Assembly (NCBI RefSeq): GCF_004348895.1
Contig: NZ_RRZK01000002.1
Span: 248,001 to 312,000 of the forward strand
Length of the DNA: 64,000 bases
From: Pseudomonas vancouverensis
GTDB taxonomy: Bacteria; Pseudomonadota; Gammaproteobacteria; Pseudomonadales; Pseudomonadaceae
Direction of reading: 5' to 3'
The notes under the pieces are model-generated. The model saw only the letters and a program-made list of their open reading frames with translations. It had not been told where the DNA came from and did not search any database. Below are positions 53,118 to 61,432 of the stretch, piece after piece. A program made the position numbers and the translations under genes. The stretch's first letter is position 1, and the number at the start of each line of letters is the position of its first letter.

Positions 53118-54587
53118 TTAATCAACACCCCGAGGCAATTGCAGGGTCACGCGCAAGCCTCCCTCACGCAGATTCTGCAAGCTCACCTCGCCGCCATGGC
53201 TGTGGGCAATATTGCGCGCAATGCCCAATCCCAACCCATAGCCCTGCTGCTGCCCGGCCAGACGAAAGTGCGGTTCGAACACCTGCTCCAGGCGCTGCTC
53301 CGGCACGCCCGGCCCCTCATCGTCGACGTGCAGCACAAACACATTTTCGTCGTCTTCGACATGCAGATGCGCGTTCTGCCCGTACTTCAAGGCATTGTCG
53401 ATCAGGTTGCCAATGCAACGCTTGAGCGCCAGCGGTTTGCCGGGGTACGCCGCCAGTGCCCGACCATCCTGGGTCACGCGTCCGTTGCCGGTGGGCGCCA
53501 GGTAAGGTTCGACCAGACAGTGCAGGACATGGTTGAGATCAACCGGCTCGATATTCTCGTGGATGTCGGTGTCCTTCACACACTGCAGCGCACCCTTGAC
53601 CAGCAACTCCAACTCATCCAGGTCGCGGCCGAACTTGGCTTGCAGCTTTTCGTCTTCGAGCAATTCCACGCGCAAGCGCAGGCGGGTGATCGGTGTGCGC
53701 AAGTCGTGGGAAATCGCACTGAATAGCTGGCTGCGCTCAGTCAGGTAACGGCTGATGCGCTCACGCATGGTGTTGAAGGCACGCCCCACTTCCACCACCT
53801 CGCTGCCACCGCCCTCCGCCACCGGCTCGACGTCAGCACCCAGGGACAGATCCCGTGCCGCCAGCGCCAATCGCTTGAGCGGCCGGCTCTGCCAATGCAC
53901 CAGCAGGCCGATGAACAACAACAGAAAACCACTGGTCAGGACGATGAACCACACCTGCTGCGCCGGCAGGCCTTGTTCTTCCAGGCTGGTGTAGGGCTCG
54001 GGCAGCAACGAGGCGATGTACAGCCACTCGCCCGGCGCCATCTGGATCTGGGTGACCAGCACCGGCGGGTTCACCGGTTCCAGTGTCAGCGCGTAGTGTG
54101 CCCAGGAGCGCGGCAGTTCATCGAGCTTCAGGCCGGCATTGAAAATCCGCAGGTCCTCCGGACTGACGAAGGTGACCGAGATATCGGTGTCATGGCCCAG
54201 GGACTCACGCAGCACTTCGTCCACCGCTTTCATCACCGCCGCTTTGCGCGGGGTGGTCGGCAGCACTTCCATGCCCAGGGGTTTGTCGTTGAGCGTCACC
54301 ACGAAGCGGGTGCCGCCCATGCTGCGCAGTTGATCGAGGACCAGCGGGCGATAAGCCACCGGCAGCGAACGGAAGTAACTGACGCTGGCGGTCATCGAGT
54401 GCGCCAGGCTGCGGGCACTGGTGACCAGGCCTTCAAGCTGTGTAGCGCGCAGTTGCGAGACCCAGATCACACTCGACAGGGTTTGCGCGAAAAGCACCGC
54501 GAGCAGGGTCAGCAGCAACATCCGCCCGAGCAGCGAACGTGGCATCGGCACCTTGGCGGCGAACTTGCGCAGCGACTCAGTGACCAT
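53118..54587 (-). CDS. gtrS: Sensor histidine kinase GtrS
   Basis: A 489-residue membrane sensor kinase. Hydrophobic segment about residues 20-45, periplasmic region to about 175, second helix near 180-200 and a HAMP segment follow. Then come the phosphoacceptor helix AISHDLRTPITRLRLRVELLED and the ATPase box GNLIDNALKYGQN, DDEGPGVPEQRLEQVFEP and GYGLGLGIARNIAHSHGG. In P. aeruginosa GtrS senses 2-ketogluconate and 6-phosphogluconate. Its ATG lies 11 bases inside the gltR 3' end. The frame opens 14 codons earlier but lacks a ribosome binding site there. Confidence 0.93.
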   Translation of the reverse strand: MVTESLRKFAAKVPMPRSLLGRMLLLTLLAVLFAQTLSSVIWVSQLRATQLEGLVTSARSLAHSMTASVSYFRSLPVAYRPLVLDQLRSMGGTRFVVTLNDKPLGMEVLPTTPRKAAVMKAVDEVLRESLGHDTDISVTFVSPEDLRIFNAGLKLDELPRSWAHYALTLEPVNPPVLVTQIQMAPGEWLYIASLLPEPYTSLEEQGLPAQQVWFIVLTSGFLLLFIGLLVHWQSRPLKRLALAARDLSLGADVEPVAEGGGSEVVEVGRAFNTMRERISRYLTERSQLFSAISHDLRTPITRLRLRVELLEDEKLQAKFGRDLDELELLVKGALQCVKDTDIHENIEPVDLNHVLHCLVEPYLAPTGNGRVTQDGRALAAYPGKPLALKRCIGNLIDNALKYGQNAHLHVEDDENVFVLHVDDEGPGVPEQRLEQVFEPHFRLAGQQQGYGLGLGIARNIAHSHGGEVSLQNLREGGLRVTLQLPRGVD

Positions 54588-55308
54588 TGCCGGCAACCAC
54601 ATTGGCCGCCAGTTGGTAGCCACTGCCACGCACGGTGCGGATCAGCCGTGGCGGCTTTTCCGTGTCGCGCAGGCGTTGGCGCAGACGGCTGACCGCCATG
54701 TCGACGATACGATCGAGCGGCATCAGGTCGCGCCCGCGGGTGGCGTTGCCGATGGTGTCGCGGTCGAGGATTTCCTGCGGGTGATCGAGGAACAGTTTCA
54801 GCAAAGCGAAATCGGCGCCGGAGAGAATCACTTCTTCGCCGTCGACGTGGAACAGGCGGTGACTGACCATGTCCAGGCGCCAGTCATCGAAGGCAAGCAC
54901 TTCGCCGCCGCTGCGCTCCTGGCCGAACTGGGCACGGCGCAGCAGGGCCTTGATCCGCGCTTGCAGTTCCCGTGGGCTGAAGGGTTTACCGAGATAATCG
55001 TCCGCCCCCAGTTCCAGGCCAATCACGCGATCGGCCTCATCGGAGCTGGCAGTGAGCATGATGATCGGCACTTGTGCCTGGCGTGGGTGCTGGCGAACCC
55101 AGCGACACAGGCTGAAGCCGTCCTCGTCCGGCAGCATCACATCAAGGATCACCAGATCGCTCGGCGCGTCGTTCAAGGCCTGGCGAAAACCGGCGCCGTC
55201 GGGCGTGGTACGCACCTGAAACCCGGCACGGGTCAGGTAGGTGTCCAGCAACTCGCGTATCTCCTGATCGTCATCGACCAACAAAATCGACTTGTTGACT
55301 GAGCTCAC
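54577..55308 (-). CDS. gltR: Response regulator GltR (GTG start)
   Basis: A 243-residue OmpR/PhoB regulator. The receiver has SILLVDDDQEIRELLD and the phospho-Asp in LVILDVMLPDEDGF (about residue 56), with a conserved Lys in GADDYLGKPFSPRELQ. The winged helix includes VILSGADFALLKLFLDHPQEILDRDTI and RLRDTEKPPRLIRTVRGSGYQL. Start is GTG with AAGGACG upstream. In P. aeruginosa GltR regulates oprB, gts, glk and edd/gap. Shares an operon with gtrS. Confidence 0.94.
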   Translation of the reverse strand: MSSVNKSILLVDDDQEIRELLDTYLTRAGFQVRTTPDGAGFRQALNDAPSDLVILDVMLPDEDGFSLCRWVRQHPRQAQVPIIMLTASSDEADRVIGLELGADDYLGKPFSPRELQARIKALLRRAQFGQERSGGEVLAFDDWRLDMVSHRLFHVDGEEVILSGADFALLKLFLDHPQEILDRDTIGNATRGRDLMPLDRIVDMAVSRLRQRLRDTEKPPRLIRTVRGSGYQLAANVVAGNGH

Positions 55309-55381
55309 GGGGCGGCGTCCTTGATATTGGAATTGTGCGGATTATGCCTTAGCGCTGATCTTACAAACACCACAGAACCAA

Positions 55382-55471
55382 TGTGGGAGCGAGCTTGCTC
55401 GCGATGGCGTTTTTACATTCAACATCTCTGTTGACTGACCCAGCGTCATCGCGAGCAAGCTCGCTCCCACA
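55382..55471. repeat. REP doublet (REPIN) between gltR and glk
   Basis: TGTGGGAGCGAGCTTGCTCG and CGAGCAAGCTCGCTCCCACA with a 45-base spacer that contains TTCAACATCTCTGTTGA. Confidence 0.9.
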
Positions 55472-55484
55472 AGGGGATGGCATT

Positions 55485-56444
55485 TCAAGCGAGGCTGGAT
55501 TGCTCCAGCGCCACACCCGCCCCCATCAACCCGGAATACGGCGCCGTCACCAGCCACACCGGTATCCCCTTGAAGTAATCGCTCATGCAGCCCTTGTCGG
55601 CGAAGCAACGGGCGAAACCGCTTTGCACGAAGAAATCGGCAAACCGCGGAATCACGCCACCGACAATGTACACGCCACCGCGCCCACCGGTGGTCAGCAC
55701 GTTGTTGCCGGCCACACGGCCGAGCCAGCAACAGAACTGCTCAAGGACTTCCAGGGCAATCGGGTCACCTGCCAGGCCGGCCGCGGTGATCGCTTCCGGC
55801 GTTTCCAGTACCGGCGCATGCCCGTCCACCGCACAGATCGCCCGGTAGACACGCGGCAAGCCGCCGCCGCTCAACGCGGTTTCCGCACTGACATGGCCGA
55901 TCTCATTGAAGATGTGCTGCCACAACTGGGTTTCGCGCGGGCTGCTCAGGGGCAGGTCAACGTGACCGCCCTCCCCCGGCAATGCGGCGAAGCGGCCATC
56001 GCCGAGGTCGAGCAAGGTGCCGACGCCCAGGCCGGTGCCCGGGCCGATTACCACCGCCGGGCGCAGCGGCTCCGGCGCGCCTTCGCAGACCACGCGGAAT
56101 TCGCCCGGCTGCAAACGGGTCATGCCCAGGGCCATGGCCGAGAAATCATTGACCAACAGCAGTTGATCGACCTGCAAGGTCGCGCAGAAACCCTTGCGAC
56201 TCAGGCGCCAATGGTTGTTGGTGAAGCGGAATTCGTCGCCGCTCACGGGACCTGCCACCGACAGGCACACCGAGCCGATCGAACCCGGCGCCAGGCCGAG
56301 CCCGCTCAGGTAGAGACTGATCGCCTCTTCGGGGCTGGCGTGGTCCGCCGTCGCCAGCACCTGGACCGATTCCAGCTGCTGGTTTTTCCACAACGCGAAA
56401 CGCGCGTTGGTGCCACCGATGTCACCGACCAAAGCCAGTCTCAA
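55485..56444 (-). CDS. glk: Glucokinase Glk (TTG start)
   Basis: A 319-residue ATP-dependent glucokinase of the ROK-related Glk type. Motifs: [15 protein letters not shown] (residues 4-18), [38 protein letters not shown] and [10 protein letters not shown]. The first codon is TTG (bases 56444-56442), overlapping the edd stop in TTGA, so glk is coupled to edd. No ATG is available nearby that keeps LALVGDIGG, so the TTG is well supported. Confidence 0.94.
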   Translation of the reverse strand: MRLALVGDIGGTNARFALWKNQQLESVQVLATADHASPEEAISLYLSGLGLAPGSIGSVCLSVAGPVSGDEFRFTNNHWRLSRKGFCATLQVDQLLLVNDFSAMALGMTRLQPGEFRVVCEGAPEPLRPAVVIGPGTGLGVGTLLDLGDGRFAALPGEGGHVDLPLSSPRETQLWQHIFNEIGHVSAETALSGGGLPRVYRAICAVDGHAPVLETPEAITAAGLAGDPIALEVLEQFCCWLGRVAGNNVLTTGGRGGVYIVGGVIPRFADFFVQSGFARCFADKGCMSDYFKGIPVWLVTAPYSGLMGAGVALEQSSLA

Positions 56445-58267
56445 TTAAGCGTCTCCAGGGCAGAAGTGAAGGCGCTGGCGCCCTGCTCCGCCGAGCTGAA
56501 GGCCATGCGCATGAAACCGAACAGCTCGCGACCGGTGCCGATGTTGTTGCCCAACAAACCCTTGGCCGGCGTACGCGCTGCAAATTCTTCGGCGTCCACC
56601 TTAAGCTCCAGGGTGCCTTTGACGCCATCGACGCGGATGATATCGCCCTCTTGTACCCGCGCCAAAGGACCGCCCACAAATGCTTCGGGACTGACGTGGA
56701 TGGCCGCCGGGATTTTCCCGGAGGCGCCGGACATGCGTCCGTCCGTCACCAGTGCCACCTTGAAACCGCGATCCTGCAACACGCCGAGGAACGGCGTCAT
56801 CTTGTGCAGCTCCGGCATGCCATTGGAGCGCGGGCCCTGGAAGCGCATCACCGCGACAAAGTCCTTCTCCAGCAAACCGGCCTTGAACGCATCAGCCAGG
56901 TCCTGTTGATCCTGGAACACCATGGCCGGCGCTTCGACGATCTGGTTTTCCAGGGCCACGGCCGAGACCTTCATCACGCCGCGACCGAGGTTGCCCTCCA
57001 TCACACGCAGGCCACCCTCCGCCGAGAACGCACGGGCGACCGGGCGCAGAATGCTTTCGTCGAGGCTGTCGGTCACACCTTCGCGCCAGACCAGCTCGCC
57101 GTTGTCGAGGAACGGCTCCTGGGTGTAGCGGCTCAGGCCATGGCCCATCACGGTGTTGACGTTTTCGTGGAGGAGGCCGGCTTCGAGCAGCTCGCGAATC
57201 AGGAACGACATGCCGCCCGCCGCCTGGAAGTGGTTGATGTCGGCCTTGCCGTTCGGATAGACGTGGCTCAGGGTCGGCACGACTTCGGAGAGGTCGGCCA
57301 TGTCCTGCCAGGTCAGTTGAATGCCCGCCGCCATGGCGATGGCCGGCATGTGCAGGGTGTGGTTGGTCGAGCCGCCGGTGGCGTTGAGCGCGACGATCGA
57401 GTTGATCAGCGAACGTTCGTCGACGATTTCGCCGATCGGCATGAACTGGCCGTTCTGTTTGGTCAGGCGCGTTACCTGGTGCGCCGCCTCACGGGTCAGG
57501 GCATCACGCAGCGGCGTGTTCGGGTTGACGAAGGACGCGCCCGGCAGGTGCAGGCCCATGACTTCCATCAGCAACTGGTTGGTGTTGGCCGTGCCGTAGA
57601 AAGTACAGGTGCCGGGGCTGTGGTAGGACTTCATCTCCGATTCCAGCAGCTCCTCGCGGGTCGCCTTGCCTTCGGCGTACTTCTGGCGCACGTCGGCTTT
57701 CTGCTTGTTGGAAATGCCCGACACCATCGGCCCGCCCGGGACGAAGATCATCGGCAAATGGCCGAAGCGCAGCGCGCCCATCATCAGGCCCGGGACGATC
57801 TTGTCGCAGATCCCCAGCATCAGCGCGCCATCGAACATGTTGTGGGACAAGGCCACGGCGGTGGACAAGGCGATTACTTCACGGCTTGGCAGGCTCAGTT
57901 CCATGCCCGGCTCGCCCTGGGTCACGCCATCGCACATGGCTGGGGTGCCACCGGCGAACTGGCCGACCGAACCGATCTCGCGCAGGGCCTTCTTGATCAT
58001 TTCGGGGAAGACTTCGTACGGCTGGTGCGCCGAGAGCATGTCGTTATATGACGAAACAATTGCGATGTTGGCGGAGTTCATCATCCGCAGGCTGTGCTTG
58101 TCGTCGCTGCTGCAACCGGCCACGCCATGGGCGAAGTTGGCGCATTGCAGCTTGCCGCGTGTCGGACCGTCGCTGGCCGCACCGCGAATCAACGCAAGGT
58201 AGGCCTCGCGCGTGGCGCGGCTGCGGGCGATAAGCCGTTCGGTGACCTCAAGGACGCGGGGATGCAT
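56441..58267 (-). CDS. edd: 6-phosphogluconate dehydratase Edd
   Basis: A 608-residue [4Fe-4S] dehydratase that forms KDPG. Family marks: [57 protein letters not shown] with cluster Cys, [23 protein letters not shown] and [20 protein letters not shown]. Length is standard. It is upstream of glk and divergent from gap. A HexR-type box lies at 58388. Confidence 0.97.
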   Translation of the reverse strand: MHPRVLEVTERLIARSRATREAYLALIRGAASDGPTRGKLQCANFAHGVAGCSSDDKHSLRMMNSANIAIVSSYNDMLSAHQPYEVFPEMIKKALREIGSVGQFAGGTPAMCDGVTQGEPGMELSLPSREVIALSTAVALSHNMFDGALMLGICDKIVPGLMMGALRFGHLPMIFVPGGPMVSGISNKQKADVRQKYAEGKATREELLESEMKSYHSPGTCTFYGTANTNQLLMEVMGLHLPGASFVNPNTPLRDALTREAAHQVTRLTKQNGQFMPIGEIVDERSLINSIVALNATGGSTNHTLHMPAIAMAAGIQLTWQDMADLSEVVPTLSHVYPNGKADINHFQAAGGMSFLIRELLEAGLLHENVNTVMGHGLSRYTQEPFLDNGELVWREGVTDSLDESILRPVARAFSAEGGLRVMEGNLGRGVMKVSAVALENQIVEAPAMVFQDQQDLADAFKAGLLEKDFVAVMRFQGPRSNGMPELHKMTPFLGVLQDRGFKVALVTDGRMSGASGKIPAAIHVSPEAFVGGPLARVQEGDIIRVDGVKGTLELKVDAEEFAARTPAKGLLGNNIGTGRELFGFMRMAFSSAEQGASAFTSALETLN

Positions 58268-58387
58268 GTGTAGAACTCCAGGCTAACGGATGTGGCGACC
58301 TGATTGTCTATGCTGATCAAAGCCCGGTGTCGATGGAATGACAGACGGTTTTTTTGACCGGTTGGACCAGTTGATTCAGGTCGCTCG

Positions 58388-58402
58388 TTGTAGATTGAAC
58401 AA
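58388..58402. promoter_or_regulatory. HexR box on the edd side
   Basis: TTGT-AGATTGA-ACAA fits TTGT-N7-ACAA exactly, about 120 bases upstream of edd. Confidence 0.75.
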
Positions 58403-58449
58403 AATATTGCCATCAAAAAGGCTTGTTTTCTATTTTTTTGCGAATAATC

Positions 58450-58464
58450 TTGTAATTCCAACAA
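58450..58464. promoter_or_regulatory. HexR box on the gap side
   Basis: TTGT-AATTCCA-ACAA fits TTGT-N7-ACAA exactly and ends 24 bases before the gap start. It overlaps an A-rich AACAACAAAA stretch. Confidence 0.75.
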
Positions 58465-58487
58465 CAAAACGACGGTAGCGCAGGTAT

Positions 58488-59489
58488 ATGACTCTTCGAA
58501 TCGCAATCAATGGCTTTGGCCGCATCGGCCGTAACGTACTGCGCGCACTCTATACCCAGGGCTACCGTCAGGATCTGCAAATCGTCGCCATCAATGACCT
58601 GGGCGACAGCGCGATCAATGCACATCTGCTGAAATACGACACCGTTCATGGCACGTTCGATGCGGATGTCCAGCACGATCAGGAAAGCCTCACGGTCAAT
58701 GGCGACCGTATTTCGGTAAGTGCCATCCGCAACCCGGCCGACCTGCCCTGGGCTGCGGAAAAGATCGATGTGGTGTTCGAATGCACCGGCCTGTTCACCG
58801 ACCGCGCCAAAGCCGCCGCGCATATTACGGCCGGCGCACGCAAAGTGATCATCTCGGCCCCGGCCAAAGGCGCCGACGCCACCGTGGTTTATGGGGTGAA
58901 CCACGACATTCTGCGCCAGTCGCACCAGATCATTTCCAACGCATCGTGCACCACCAACTGCCTGGCGCCGGTGGCCCAGGTGCTGCACCGCGAGCTGGGC
59001 ATCGAAAGCGGCTTGATGACCACCATCCATGCCTACACCAACGACCAGAACCTGACCGACGTCTACCACACCGACCCGTACCGCGCCCGTTCGGCGACCC
59101 AGAACATGATCCCGAGCAAGACCGGCGCGGCCGAAGCCGTGGGCCTGGTGCTGCCGGAACTGGCGGGCAAGCTGACCGGCATGGCCGTGCGTGTACCGGT
59201 GATCAATGTGTCGCTGGTGGACCTGACCGTGCAGCTCAAGCGCGAAGCCTCGGCCGATGAGGTCAATGCGCTGATGAAGGAAGCCAGCCAGCACTCGAAG
59301 ATTCTCGGCTACAACACCCTGCCGCTGGTTTCCAGTGACTTCAATCACAACCCGCTGTCGTCGATCTTCGACGCCAACCACACCAAGGCCAGCGGCAAAC
59401 TGCTCAAGGTACTGGCCTGGTACGACAACGAATGGGGCTTCTCCAACCGTATGCTCGATAACTGCCTGGCGTTGTGCAACGCGGAGTAA
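58488..59489 (+). CDS. gap: Glyceraldehyde-3-phosphate dehydrogenase, type I
   Basis: A 333-residue NAD-dependent GAPDH. The Rossmann start is [21 protein letters not shown], the active-site Cys lies in [13 protein letters not shown] (about residue 154) and the substrate loop is [21 protein letters not shown]. The end is [14 protein letters not shown]. It corresponds to gap-1 of the P. putida glucose island and takes the glyceraldehyde-3-phosphate made by Eda. Divergent from edd; HexR boxes between. Confidence 0.97.
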   Translation: MTLRIAINGFGRIGRNVLRALYTQGYRQDLQIVAINDLGDSAINAHLLKYDTVHGTFDADVQHDQESLTVNGDRISVSAIRNPADLPWAAEKIDVVFECTGLFTDRAKAAAHITAGARKVIISAPAKGADATVVYGVNHDILRQSHQIISNASCTTNCLAPVAQVLHRELGIESGLMTTIHAYTNDQNLTDVYHTDPYRARSATQNMIPSKTGAAEAVGLVLPELAGKLTGMAVRVPVINVSLVDLTVQLKREASADEVNALMKEASQHSKILGYNTLPLVSSDFNHNPLSSIFDANHTKASGKLLKVLAWYDNEWGFSNRMLDNCLALCNAE

Positions 59490-59502
59490 TCCACAACACT
59501 CT

Positions 59503-59617
59503 TGTAGGAGCGAGCACGCTCGCGATGGACGTCAACGATAACGCGGGGCACCAGACAGCCCGCGTTGTTTCCACCTCCATCGTCGGAACGCCGCCCGGAG
59601 CATGCTCGCGCCTACAG
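59503..59617. repeat. REP doublet (REPIN), TAGGAGCGAGC variant
   Basis: TTGTAGGAGCGAGCACGCTC and GAGCATGCTCGCGCCTACA flank a spacer containing ACGCGGGGCACCAGACAGCCCGCG-type inner pairing. It lies just after gap. Confidence 0.8.
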
Positions 59618-59670
59618 GTTTTGTAGGCTTTACATTGCGCTGACAAATCAAGACTTGACCACTCGCACAG

Positions 59671-59687
59671 ATGATAAGCATTATCAT
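59671..59687 (+). promoter_or_regulatory. Fur box of the heme signalling operon
   Basis: ATGATAA-GCA-TTATCAT is a perfect 7-base inverted repeat, 26 bases before the sigma gene. It closely resembles the GATAATGATAATCATTATC Fur consensus, so iron repression is expected. Confidence 0.85.
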
Positions 59688-59713
59688 TCGCTCGAAATGG
59701 ATCAGGTTCTCCC

Positions 59714-60232
59714 GTGAGTCAGTCGCGCTTCAATCATGTTTTCCTCACCCAGCGCACCTCGCTGCTGCGCACGCTGGAGCGGATGGTCAACAACCACAGC
59801 ACCGCCGAAGACCTGCTGCAGGAAACCTACCTGCGCGTGACCCGGGCGCTGAGCGAGCGCGCCATCGATCACCTTGAACCCTTTGTCTTCCAGACCGCAC
59901 GCAACCTGGCGCTGGACCATTTGCGCGCGCGGCGCATCCACTCGCGCACCATGGTCGACGATGTGCCGCAGGAGGTGATGCACAGCATCGCCGCCCCCAC
60001 CAGCAGCGCCGAAGACGCCGCACACGCCGAACAATTACTGGAGCGTCTGAACGTGAGCCTCAGTGAGCTCAGTAACCGCCAACAGCGAATCTTCATCCTC
60101 AGCCGTCTGCACGGACACAGCTACCAGCAAATCGCCGACGAACTCAGCGTGTCCCTGAGCACCGTGCAAAAAGAGCTGAAGCTGATCATGTCGATCTGCA
60201 TTGGCGTGGCCGATCGCCTGAACGCTGACTGA
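59714..60232 (+). CDS. hxuI: FecI-type ECF sigma factor HxuI-like (GTG start)
   Basis: A 172-residue iron-starvation sigma factor. Region 2: LLRTLERMVNNHSTAEDLLQETYLRVTRA, then EPFVFQTARNLALDHLRARR. Region 4: LSNRQQRIFILSRLHGHSYQQIADELSVSLSTVQKELK (about residues 118-155). It starts with GTG and is followed by a fecR gene and a TonB receptor gene, the complete cell-surface signalling set. Named by resemblance of the set to P. aeruginosa HxuIRA and P. putida PP_1008-1006. Confidence 0.9.
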   Translation: MSQSRFNHVFLTQRTSLLRTLERMVNNHSTAEDLLQETYLRVTRALSERAIDHLEPFVFQTARNLALDHLRARRIHSRTMVDDVPQEVMHSIAAPTSSAEDAAHAEQLLERLNVSLSELSNRQQRIFILSRLHGHSYQQIADELSVSLSTVQKELKLIMSICIGVADRLNAD

Positions 60233-60344
60233 CCAGCAACATTCCCCACCGACTGCACTGATCATCGGGCTTTGCTACCCTGCCCAGACTTTTTACGCTT
60301 CACTAAAAAAAACAGCCGTGCACAGACACTGCCGAGGAAACACC

Positions 60345-61310
60345 GTGACGGACAATCACCGCTCCCCTGAGCCTTCGCCGGCGCAGGACCCCGCAAGCGC
60401 GATGGACCAGGCGTTGGACTGGCTCATCGTGCTCGGCTGTCCTGACGAGGAGCAGACCCGGCAGTTCCACGTCTGGCTCGACGCCGACCCGTTGAACGCC
60501 CAGGCCTTCGCCAAGGCCCAGGCGATCTGGGACGGCCCGCAGGTGGCGCAATGCGCGCAAAGCCTGGCCGCTCGCCCGGCGAAAATCAGCGTACTGTCAC
60601 GACTGCGTCCGCACTGGAAACCCCTGGCCACCGCTGCGGTGCTGCTGCTCGGCCTGTTCAGTTTCAGCAACCTGCCGATGCGCCTGCAGGCCGATCACCT
60701 GACCGTGGTCGGTGAGCGCCAGCGCCTGCAACTGGAGGACGGTTCGAAAGTCCTGCTCAATACCAACTCAGCCTTCTCCAGCACCATCAACGACAAACAA
60801 CGCGTTGCGCGCCTGTACCAGGGCGAGGCGTTTTTCGAAGTGCCGGCCAATCGCGGCCAGCCACTGGAAATCGATGTCGGCCCGATCACCGCCAGCGTTC
60901 ACGACACCGCGTTTGCCGTGCGCTACCTCGATGGCGTGGCACAGGTGCGGGTGCAGCGTGGCGATGTCGATCTGCGTGCGACCCGGGACGATGCGCGGGT
61001 GCGCTTGTCCGCCGGGGAAAGCATCCGCATCGGCCCCAACGGTTTCGACCGCCCGGCCAAACTCGACGCCGCCACCGACCTGGCCTGGGTCCAGGGGCGA
61101 CTGGTGTTCGAGAACTGCCCGCTGAATCAGGTGCTGGCGGAACTGCGTCGCTATTACCCGGGTTGGATCATCAACACCAACGAGCAGTTGGCCGACATTG
61201 CCGTGACCGGCAACTATCGCCTCGACCAGCCGCTGGACGTGGTGCGCTCACTGGCACACATCACTTCGGCACGGCTGCAGGAATTCCCGGCGCTGGTCAT
61301 CTTGAACTGA
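60345..61310 (+). CDS. hxuR: FecR-type anti-sigma factor (HxuR-like)
   Basis: A 321-residue inner-membrane signal relay. The cytosolic N-terminal DUF4880 segment is at about residues 15-65 (MDQALDWLIVLGCPDEEQTRQFHVWLDADPLNAQAFAKAQAIW). One membrane helix lies near 95-110 (LATAAVLLLGLFSF), and the periplasmic FecR domain follows, with LYQGEAFFEV and FAVRYLDGVAQVRVQRGDV. The GTG at 60345 has GAGGAAA upstream. It transmits receptor occupancy to the sigma factor. Confidence 0.9.
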   Translation: MTDNHRSPEPSPAQDPASAMDQALDWLIVLGCPDEEQTRQFHVWLDADPLNAQAFAKAQAIWDGPQVAQCAQSLAARPAKISVLSRLRPHWKPLATAAVLLLGLFSFSNLPMRLQADHLTVVGERQRLQLEDGSKVLLNTNSAFSSTINDKQRVARLYQGEAFFEVPANRGQPLEIDVGPITASVHDTAFAVRYLDGVAQVRVQRGDVDLRATRDDARVRLSAGESIRIGPNGFDRPAKLDAATDLAWVQGRLVFENCPLNQVLAELRRYYPGWIINTNEQLADIAVTGNYRLDQPLDVVRSLAHITSARLQEFPALVILN

Positions 61311-61332
61311 ATGAGAATTATTTTTACTCGAT
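61311..61332 (+). promoter_or_regulatory. Weak Fur-like or AT-rich leader before the receptor
   Basis: TGAATGAGAATTATTTTTAC sits right after the fecR stop. It resembles a half Fur box (GAGAATTATT) and could be part of the receptor promoter. Confidence 0.35.
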
Positions 61333-61432
61333 AGCGAAATCCCGTTCGTCTCGTTATAGCCAATGCAATTGATTCGCATCTCACCATGCCGATCAGCACC
61401 TATAAAGATTCGTGCGACACGGAGCGCTATCG

